Positions 1 to 4,748 of a stretch of 5,278 nt of DNA are shown here, piece by piece. The notes under the pieces are model-generated. The model had not been told where the DNA came from. It made no database searches and saw only the letters and a list, made by a program, of their open reading frames with translations. The translations under genes and the position numbers were made by a program. Position 1 is the stretch's first letter; each line of letters starts with the position of its first letter. Origin of the DNA: Oxalobacteraceae bacterium UBA6018 (GTDB lineage Bacteria; Pseudomonadota; Gammaproteobacteria; Burkholderiales; Burkholderiaceae_D); contig DIZW01000026.1 in assembly GCA_002428015.1 (NCBI GenBank), positions 1-5,278 of the forward strand, written 5' to 3'.

Positions 1-2
1 TC

Positions 3-299
3 GACGATTTCGGCACCGGCTACTCGTCGCTGGCCTATCTCAAGCAACTGCCGGTGCAGACCCTCAAGATCGACCGCAGCTTCATCAAGGACATCTCGAC
101 CGACGTCAACGACGAGGCGATCGCGATCGCCATCATCCAGCTCGGCAAGAGCATGAACCTGTCCGTCATTGCCGAGGGTGTGGAGACGGCCGAGCAGGCC
201 GCCTTCCTGCTGCGCCACGGCTGCAGGCAGGCCCAGGGCTATTTCTACAGCCGCCCGATCTCGGCCGCGGCCCTCCTGGGCAGCTGGCGCCTGCCCTGA
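3..299 (+). CDS. EAL-domain c-di-GMP phosphodiesterase, C-terminal part (5' truncated by window edge)
   Basis: The reading frame is open from the window edge and encodes the last 98 residues of an EAL domain. This domain hydrolyses the second messenger c-di-GMP to pGpG in the cytoplasm. Conserved C-terminal EAL motifs are seen in order: DDFGTGYSS at the very start (metal-binding loop), LKIDRSFI with its conserved Lys, AEGVET with its conserved Glu, and the Gln-Gly of QAQGYFYSRPI. None of these catalytic or loop residues is missing, so the domain is probably active if its lost N-terminal half, including the EAL signature, is intact. The protein stops soon after the EAL domain, so EAL is the C-terminal module. 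Upstream sensory or GGDEF domains are likely in this family but cannot be seen. It converges on the hybrid kinase gene, with a 222-nt gap between them. The family is certain; substrate and activity are inferred from the motifs. Confidence 0.95.
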   Translation, partial: DDFGTGYSSLAYLKQLPVQTLKIDRSFIKDISTDVNDEAIAIAIIQLGKSMNLSVIAEGVETAEQAAFLLRHGCRQAQGYFYSRPISAAALLGSWRLP

Positions 300-339
300 G
301 CCCGAGCCGGCAGCGACCAGCTGCGTCAGCGTTTCAATG

Positions 340-500
340 TCGGGGCCAGGGTCGGGATCTGGGCGTGCGACGCGGGCATGCGCGTGGACCAGGCGGGGGC
401 AGGCTCGCGCTGGTGGCCTGCAACGCCGCCAGCGCCACCCGGCAGTGGGTGTACGACAAGTCAGCCGTCGCTGTGCACCGGCGGCGCGGCGGGCTTTGCG
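340..500 (+). pseudogene. Possible decayed ricin-type (beta-trefoil) lectin fragment
   Basis: Reading + strand frames 3 and then 2 across the gap between the convergent genes gives ARVGIWACDAGMRVDQAG, then GRLALVACNAASATRQWVYD, with a switch of frame near the G-run at about 393-403. The spacing of the two cysteines and the C-N...QWxYD ending resemble one repeat of a ricin-type carbohydrate-binding domain. There is no start codon with a ribosome site, no full domain, and no single open frame covering the match. It could be a remnant of a gene disrupted by a frameshift or deletion, or a chance resemblance in GC-rich DNA. This is my reading of short motifs only. Confidence 0.2.
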
Positions 501-509
501 CGCGCCGCC
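480..509. repeat. GC-rich inverted repeat between convergent genes
   Basis: GGCGGCGCG (480-488) pairs perfectly with CGCGCCGCC (501-509) around a 12-nt loop, giving a 9-bp all-GC stem that ends 12 nt beyond the stop codon of the hybrid kinase. The position between two converging genes suits a bidirectional transcription stop. Neither strand shows a T-run after the stem, so it is not a classical Rho-independent terminator. In DNA this rich in GC, such repeats can also arise by chance. Confidence 0.35.
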
Positions 510-521
510 GCCATGCGAGCG

Positions 522-2096
522 TCACAGCTTGTCGAGCAGGCCGCTCAGGCGTGCGAATTCGATCGGCTTGACGAGGTGATCGTCGAAGCCGGCCAGACGC
601 GCGCGTTCGCGGTCGGCGTCCTGGCCCCAGCCGGTGGCGGCGACGAGCGTGATCGCGCCGCCCCACGCCAGGGCGCGGATACGCTTGGCCACCTCATAGC
701 CGTTCATGTCCGGCAGGCCGATATCGAGCAGCATCAGGGCCGGGCGGAAGCGCTCCGCCTCGGTCAGCGCGGCGGCCGCGTTGTGCGCGGTGCGCACGGT
801 ATGGCCGAGCAGTTCGAGCGCCATGGCCAGGGTGTCCGCCGCGTCGACGTTGTCGTCCACGACCAGGATCCGGCGCGCCGCGTTGAGTTCATCGGCCGCA
901 CCGCAAGGCGCGGCCGCCGGCACTGTCGCCAGCACCGGCAAGGCCACGGTGAACACACTGCCGTGGCCGGCGCCGTCGCTGTCGGCCCGCACCTGGCCAC
1001 CATGCAGCTCCACCAGGCCGCGCACCAGCGCCAGGCCGATCCCCAGCCCGCCCTGGGAGCGTTCGAGGGCCGGTTTGAGCTGCGAGAACATCGTGAACAC
1101 GCTCGCCAGCGCCTCCTGGGCGATGCCGATGCCGCTGTCCCGGATGGATACGGCCACCGTGCCAGCCTGTTCGGCGACGCCGATCGAAATGCGCCCGCCG
1201 TCGGGCGTGTACTTGACGGCGTTGGTGATCAGGTTGCTGATGACCTGGGTCAGGCGCACCTCGTCGCCGTCGACCCACACCGGATGCGCCGGCAACTGCA
1301 GCGCCAGGTGGTGGCCGGCCGCGTCGATCATGCCGCGCAGGTCCGCCAGCGCGGCCTGCACGATGGCGACCAGGTCGCGGGGCTTGCGCCTCAGCTGCAG
1401 GCGCCCCTGGGTGATGCGCGACATGTCCATCAGGTCGTCGACCAGGTGGGTGAGCTGGGTGGTCTGGCGTTCCATGATGTCGAGGCCCCACGGCGCCTCG
1501 CGTCCCGGCGCGCGCTGCAGGCGCATCACTTCGAGCACGTTGCGCAAGGGCGCGAGGGGATTGCGCAGCTCATGGGCCAGGGTGGCGAGGAACTCGTCCT
1601 TGCGCCGGTGCTCCAGCGACAGGCGTTCGTTCATGTCGCGCAGCCGCGCCTCGGCCTGCAGGCGCGCGTCCAGCGAGGCTTCGGCCTTCTTGCGTTCGTC
1701 GAGCAGTTCGCGTTCGTAGGCGCGCCGCTCGCTCGTGACCACGAACGCCCACTGGTCGTAGCGCGCGTGCTCGCCGCTGCGTCTGATGATGTTGATGAGG
1801 ACCGGCAGCCGGTCCCGCGTGCGCGTGAGCATTTCCAGCTGGACTTCGGCCAGCGATCCCTGGATCGACAGCAGGGGCCCGCAATGGGTCTGGAAAAACA
1901 GGCGGCCGCCAATGCTGAGCAGCTCGTGCACCCGCTTTTCGCCGACCAGTTCGGTCTCGCGATACCCGAGCCAGTCGCAGATGGCCGCGTTGGCGCGCAG
2001 GATGTTGCCTTCAGGGGTAGCCACCAGCAGGCCGCACGGCGCGCTGTCGAACAGCGCCCCGTCGTCCGGGATCTGGCCGTGTGCTAGGCCCGTCAT
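522..2096 (-). CDS. PAS-sensing hybrid histidine kinase with C-terminal receiver domain
   Basis: This 524-residue protein has no membrane segment or signal peptide, so it is a cytoplasmic sensor. Domain order: PAS at about residues 12-120; a charged helical, probably coiled-coil linker at about 122-166; HisKA with phospho-acceptor His175 in ATLAHELRNP; HATPase_c at about 275-388 with N-box Asn288 and Asn292, G1 DSGIG at 320-324 and G2 GGLGIG at 349-354; and a receiver at about 408-522 with acidic pair Asp414/Asp415, phospho-acceptor Asp458, Thr488 and Lys510. All residues needed for autophosphorylation and His-to-Asp transfer are present. No HPt domain or DNA-binding output is attached, so the downstream partner must be elsewhere. 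The ATG lies 3 nt after the stop of the upstream RsbQ-like hydrolase and lacks its own Shine-Dalgarno sequence, which points to translational coupling. I infer that its PAS domain receives a signal from the hydrolase, as in RsbQ-RsbP. Confidence 0.95.
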   Translation of the reverse strand: MTGLAHGQIPDDGALFDSAPCGLLVATPEGNILRANAAICDWLGYRETELVGEKRVHELLSIGGRLFFQTHCGPLLSIQGSLAEVQLEMLTRTRDRLPVLINIIRRSGEHARYDQWAFVVTSERRAYERELLDERKKAEASLDARLQAEARLRDMNERLSLEHRRKDEFLATLAHELRNPLAPLRNVLEVMRLQRAPGREAPWGLDIMERQTTQLTHLVDDLMDMSRITQGRLQLRRKPRDLVAIVQAALADLRGMIDAAGHHLALQLPAHPVWVDGDEVRLTQVISNLITNAVKYTPDGGRISIGVAEQAGTVAVSIRDSGIGIAQEALASVFTMFSQLKPALERSQGGLGIGLALVRGLVELHGGQVRADSDGAGHGSVFTVALPVLATVPAAAPCGAADELNAARRILVVDDNVDAADTLAMALELLGHTVRTAHNAAAALTEAERFRPALMLLDIGLPDMNGYEVAKRIRALAWGGAITLVAATGWGQDADRERARLAGFDDHLVKPIEFARLSGLLDKL

Positions 2097-2099
2097 TGG

Positions 2100-2903
2100 C
2101 TAGCCGAGGGCGGTGGCGAGGAAGGTGTCGATCGCCTGCGAGCTGGCCGTGGGCGCGCTCATGTGCGGGCAATGCCCGACGTTGTCGATCAGGCGCAGCG
2201 CGCTGTTGGGAAGATGGCGATGCATGTATTCGCCAACGGCCACCGGGGCGATCATGTCGTCGGTACACTGCAGGATCAGGGTCGGCGTGCCGCACTTGGG
2301 CACGTCGGCGCGATGGTCGGACTGGAAGGTGACGCGCGCGAAGTGCTTGGCGATGTCGGGGTCGGTGCGGCAAAAGCTGTTGGTCAGCTCCTCGGCCAGC
2401 CGCGGCTGTTCCGCCGCGCCCATGATGGCCGGCGCCAGGTTGCTCGACCAGCCCAGGTAGTTACTGTCCATGGTGTCGAGCAGTTCTTCGATATCTTGCT
2501 GCGAAAAGCCGCCGTTGTAGTCGCCGTCGTTGTAGTAGCAGGGCGAAGGGCCGACCATGACCTGGCAGGCGAACAGCTCGGGCTTCTTGATCGTGGCCAG
2601 CATGCCGATGGTGGCGCTGACCGAGTGCCCGACGAAGATCACCGGGCCGCCCGCATACTGCGCGATGATCTCGAGGACGTCGTCGGCGTAGCCGTGCAGG
2701 CTGCCGTACTTGAGCCGGTCGTAGGCGGCCAGGTCGGACTTGCCGCTGCCGACCAGATCGAAGGCGACCACGCGGTAGCGCTCGCGGTAGTTCGGCGCCA
2801 TAAAGCGCCACATGCTCTGGTCGCAGCCGAACCCGTGCGCCAGGAGCATGGTGACGGGGCCGTCGCCGGTCACTTTGACGTTATTGCGATGTTCGATGGT
2901 CAT
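2100..2903 (-). CDS. rsbQ: RsbQ-like alpha/beta hydrolase (signal-sensing partner of a PAS protein)
   Basis: This 267-residue protein is a single alpha/beta-hydrolase fold with no signal peptide. It resembles Bacillus subtilis RsbQ along its length: an N-terminal HRNNVKVTGDG strand, HGFGCDQSMW (oxyanion region, 23-32), FDLVGSGKSDL, the nucleophile elbow GHSVS with Ser94, VMVGPSPCYYND (116-126), LQCTDDMIAP with probable acid Asp216, and VGHCPHMS with His244. The triad is therefore complete. RsbQ is needed with the PAS domain of RsbP for energy-stress activation of sigma-B and binds a hydrophobic small molecule. The plant receptors D14 and KAI2 are relatives. Here the gene sits 3 nt upstream of a PAS-histidine kinase, the expected partner type. 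The start agrees with the RsbQ N-terminus, although the ribosome site before it is weak. The natural ligand is unknown; a simple esterase role is possible but less likely given the neighbour. Confidence 0.93.
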   Translation of the reverse strand: MTIEHRNNVKVTGDGPVTMLLAHGFGCDQSMWRFMAPNYRERYRVVAFDLVGSGKSDLAAYDRLKYGSLHGYADDVLEIIAQYAGGPVIFVGHSVSATIGMLATIKKPELFACQVMVGPSPCYYNDGDYNGGFSQQDIEELLDTMDSNYLGWSSNLAPAIMGAAEQPRLAEELTNSFCRTDPDIAKHFARVTFQSDHRADVPKCGTPTLILQCTDDMIAPVAVGEYMHRHLPNSALRLIDNVGHCPHMSAPTASSQAIDTFLATALG

Positions 2904-2948
2904 GTTGGTCAGTGGAGGGCAGGGCGCGCGACCCGACAGCCGGGCAGC

Positions 2949-2989
2949 TTAACATCAATCGTTTTATTTGTTTGTTCGATATGTTTTGG
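2949..2989 (-). promoter_or_regulatory. AT-rich island, probable promoter/upstream region of the hydrolase-kinase unit
   Basis: The 175-nt gap between the thioredoxin-like gene and the hydrolase contains an abrupt AT-rich stretch in otherwise very GC-rich DNA. On the - strand it reads as A-rich tracts followed by TTGATG (2958-2953), a fair -35 match. No convincing -10 hexamer lies 16-18 nt further on, where the sequence is GC-rich. The stretch lies about 45-85 nt ahead of the hydrolase start, where a promoter, UP element or regulator site would be expected. Position and composition support a regulatory role; the exact promoter is not identified. No T-run terminator for the thioredoxin-like gene was found in this gap. 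Confidence 0.35.
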
Positions 2990-3078
2990 CGTGCGCGCGC
3001 CATGCAGGGCGGGTACGCCGGCGCCTCCCGGGTGCCCTTGTCCAGCGGCGCGCGGACGTGGGCGGCGGCGCCTTCGGT

Positions 3079-3504
3079 TCAGCCGGCCGCGCGCAGCAGG
3101 GCGCGCAGGTTGCATTCGCGCTGCCAGAGGCGGCGCTCCTCGCTGGCGCGGGCGGCGGCGGCCAGTTCCGCGTCCGACTGCGCCACCTGGGCCTGCAGCA
3201 GCCGCTCGGCCAGCAGCGGATCGGGCAGCACGGTGCCGAAAAACGCCACCACGTCGTGGCGCTGGATCAGCAGGGTGGGGAAGTTGTCGATGTCCAGGTC
3301 GCCGACCACGTCGGCCTGGTCTTCGATGTCGATCCAGACGAAGTGCATGTCGGGATGGCGCGCGGCCAGCTCGTCGAAGCTGGCGCGGTAGGACGCGCAG
3401 GTGCCGCACCAGGCCGCGCACAGGCAGGCGACGATCCAGCCGTCGCCGGCCAAGGTCGCGGCGATGCTGGCGCGGTTGTCGGAGTCGAGGGTGTGACTAT
3501 GCAT
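3079..3504 (-). CDS. Thioredoxin-fold protein with CGTC active site
   Basis: This small protein of 141 residues is a thioredoxin-family dithiol-disulfide oxidoreductase. The redox motif WCGTC is at residues 32-36 (Cys33 and Cys36). The cis-proline loop is NFPTLLI with Pro76. The stretch HFVWIDIEDQADVVGDLDI matches the thioredoxin strand that leads into the cis-Pro loop. It has no signal peptide, so a cytoplasmic role is expected. Two features differ from classical thioredoxin: CGTC replaces CGPC, and extra cysteines lie just before the active site (Cys27 and Cys29 in ACLCAAWC), with another near the C-terminus (Cys131). The last 45 or so residues form a charged helical tail beyond the usual fold. 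It is divergently transcribed from tsaB. The start is supported by a TAGAAT box whose spacing suggests a leaderless mRNA. The substrate is unknown. Confidence 0.9.
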   Translation of the reverse strand: MHSHTLDSDNRASIAATLAGDGWIVACLCAAWCGTCASYRASFDELAARHPDMHFVWIDIEDQADVVGDLDIDNFPTLLIQRHDVVAFFGTVLPDPLLAERLLQAQVAQSDAELAAAARASEERRLWQRECNLRALLRAAG

Positions 3505-3510
3505 GAGTGC

Positions 3511-3516
3511 ATTCTA
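3511..3516 (-). promoter_or_regulatory. -10 box of the thioredoxin-like gene, probably leaderless
   Basis: On the - strand TAGAAT is followed by 6 nt and then the ATG at 3504. Transcription would start at or next to the A of the start codon, and no Shine-Dalgarno sequence precedes it. The expected -35 position is GC-rich and does not match the consensus, so the promoter may need an activator or simply be weak. Confidence 0.5.
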
Positions 3517-3534
3517 CCGCGCCCGCCGCGGCGC

Positions 3535-3563
3535 CGCTTGGGAGCGTCCCGTCAGGGTAAAAT
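3535..3563 (+). promoter_or_regulatory. Promoter of the tsaB-rimI-udg operon, probably leaderless
   Basis: TAAAAT (3558-3563) lies 7 nt before the tsaB ATG, and a partial -35 (CGCTTG, 3535-3540) lies 17 nt upstream of it. With this spacing the transcript would begin at about the start codon, and no Shine-Dalgarno sequence is present. The -10 match is good in a very GC-rich background; the -35 match is weak. Confidence 0.6.
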
Positions 3564-3570
3564 ACGGGCT

Positions 3571-4281
3571 ATGTCTATCATCCTAGCTATTGAAACCTCG
3601 TCCGAGCTGGCCTCCTGCGCACTGATCAGGGACGGCGCCGTGGCCTGGCGCGAGTCGAACGGCGTGCGCACCCATTCCCAGGCTATCCTGCCGATGGTGC
3701 AGGAGCTGCTGGCCGAAGCCGGGCTGCGGCTGGCCGACTGCGACGCGATCGCCTTCGGCGCCGGCCCAGGCTCGTTCACCGGCGTGCGCACAGCCTGCGG
3801 CGTGGCCCAGGGGCTGGCCTACGGCGCCGGCCTGCCGGTGCTCGCGCTGGTCACGCTCACGGCCATGGCGCAGGCCTGCCACGCCGCCAGCGGCGCCACC
3901 GAGATCCTCGCCGTGCTCGACGCGCGCATGGGCGAAGTGTACTGGGCCCAGTACCGGCTGGCGGACGGCGCCTGGCACAGCGTGTGCGCCCCCGCGCTGT
4001 GCGCGCCCGGCGCGGTGGCGCCGCTGTCGGCGGCCGGCCTGGTCGCCTGCGGGAACGGTTTGACCGCCTATCCGGAGGCGTTCGCCTTGCAGCCCTTCGC
4101 CGCCGGCGCGCTGGCGCACATCATGCCGCACGCGCGCGAACTGGCGCAGCTGGCGCGCGCGGCCCTGGCCGGCGGCGCCGCGGTGCCGGCGGCCGAGGCC
4201 CAGCCGCTCTACCTGCGCAACAAGATCGCCTACACCAGCGCCGAGCGCGCGGTGATCAACGCCGCCAAGGCCGCCGCATGA
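3571..4281 (+). CDS. tsaB: tRNA threonylcarbamoyladenosine (t6A) biosynthesis protein TsaB
   Basis: This 236-residue protein is TsaB, the scaffold partner of TsaD and TsaE. The complex transfers threonylcarbamoyl from TsaC-made threonylcarbamoyl-AMP to A37 of ANN-decoding tRNAs in the cytoplasm. The sequence begins MSIILAIETSSELASCAL, the first strands of the ASKHA fold. It then has THSQAILPMVQELL (34-47) and the family signature FGAGPGSFTGVRTACGVAQG (62-81). The C-terminus has QPLYLRNKIAYT, the usual YLR ending motif. Length is close to that of E. coli TsaB (231). The start is fixed by the homologous N-terminus and by the TAAAAT box just upstream. The open frame extends further upstream without a stop, but that stretch lies opposite the thioredoxin-like gene and is not TsaB. 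Its stop overlaps the start of rimI (ATGA), so the two are translationally coupled. Confidence 0.97.
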   Translation: MSIILAIETSSELASCALIRDGAVAWRESNGVRTHSQAILPMVQELLAEAGLRLADCDAIAFGAGPGSFTGVRTACGVAQGLAYGAGLPVLALVTLTAMAQACHAASGATEILAVLDARMGEVYWAQYRLADGAWHSVCAPALCAPGAVAPLSAAGLVACGNGLTAYPEAFALQPFAAGALAHIMPHARELAQLARAALAGGAAVPAAEAQPLYLRNKIAYTSAERAVINAAKAAA

Positions 4282-4748
4282 GCGCGGCGCCGCGCCCCGA
4301 CGAACTGCTTTACGCGCCCATGACCATGGACGACGTGGACGAGGTGTTGGCGCTCGAACGCAGCGTGTATCCCTATCCCTGGACGCGCGCCAATTTCGTC
4401 GATTCGCTCGCCTCGGGCTATCACGGCTGGGCGCTGCGCGACGAACGCGGCGCCCTGGTCGGCTATTTCCTGCTCATGAGCGTGGTCGACGAGGCGCACC
4501 TGCTCAACGTGGCGGTGGCGGGCCCGCGCCAGGGACAGGGCCTGGGCCGCTACCTGCTCGACAAGGCGGCCGCCTGCGCGCGCGGACTGTCGGCCGCTTC
4601 GATATTGCTGGAAGTGCGCCCGTCGAACACGCGCGCGCTGGGCATCTACGCGCGCTACGGGTTCGCCGAAATCGGCCGGCGCCGCGGTTATTACCCGGCC
4701 CGCGACGGCCAGCGCGAGGACGCCATCGTCATGAGGTACACGTTATGA
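4278..4748 (+). CDS. rimI: Ribosomal protein S18-alanine N-acetyltransferase RimI
   Basis: This 156-residue GNAT-fold enzyme transfers acetyl from acetyl-CoA to the N-terminal alanine of ribosomal protein bS18. Visible motifs: VYPYPWTRANFVDSL (30-44), typical of RimI near its substrate-binding loop; LLNVAVAGPRQGQGLGRYLL (75-94), which holds the acetyl-CoA pyrophosphate loop QxxGxG (Gln85-Gly90); LEVRPSN with Glu112; and IYARYGF with Tyr124. Glu112 and Tyr124 correspond to the catalytic Glu103 and Tyr115 of E. coli RimI. The ending RRRGYYPARDGQREDAIVM is also characteristic. The ATG overlaps the tsaB stop, and its own stop overlaps the next start, in both cases as ATGA. The first dozen residues before YAPMTMDD are a short extension relative to E. 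coli. The RimI-TsaB neighbourhood is common in bacteria. Confidence 0.96.
   Translation: MSAAPRPDELLYAPMTMDDVDEVLALERSVYPYPWTRANFVDSLASGYHGWALRDERGALVGYFLLMSVVDEAHLLNVAVAGPRQGQGLGRYLLDKAAACARGLSAASILLEVRPSNTRALGIYARYGFAEIGRRRGYYPARDGQREDAIVMRYTL
4733..4737 (+). promoter_or_regulatory. Shine-Dalgarno site for the glycosylase start
   Basis: GAGGT lies 7 nt before the ATG at 4745, inside the last codons of rimI. Together with the ATGA overlap it fixes the start of the uracil-DNA glycosylase gene. It is the clearest ribosome site I found in this window. Confidence 0.7.

Noticed and set aside
378..2087. A 569-codon open frame on the + strand opposite the hybrid kinase
   Set aside because: It runs antisense to a gene with complete kinase and receiver motifs. 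Its translation is rich in Arg, Ala, Gly, Gln and His with no recognisable domain, as expected for a mirror frame in GC-rich DNA.
2990..3078. Rho-independent terminator after the thioredoxin-like gene
   Set aside because: GC-rich inverted segments exist, but in the direction of transcription the following tract is A-rich rather than T-rich, so no classical terminator can be supported.
2163..3506. A 447-codon open frame on the + strand opposite the hydrolase and thioredoxin-like gene
   Set aside because: It crosses two well-supported genes and the intergenic gap, and its translation is low-complexity Arg/Ala/Gly sequence without motifs.
2968..3570. A 5' extension of tsaB of about 200 codons in the same frame
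   Set aside because: TsaB similarity begins exactly at the ATG at 3571. The extension lies opposite the thioredoxin-like gene and crosses the divergent promoters.
3583..4131. A 182-codon open frame on the - strand opposite tsaB
   Set aside because: It is a mirror of tsaB codons with no domain, and tsaB has clear family motifs.
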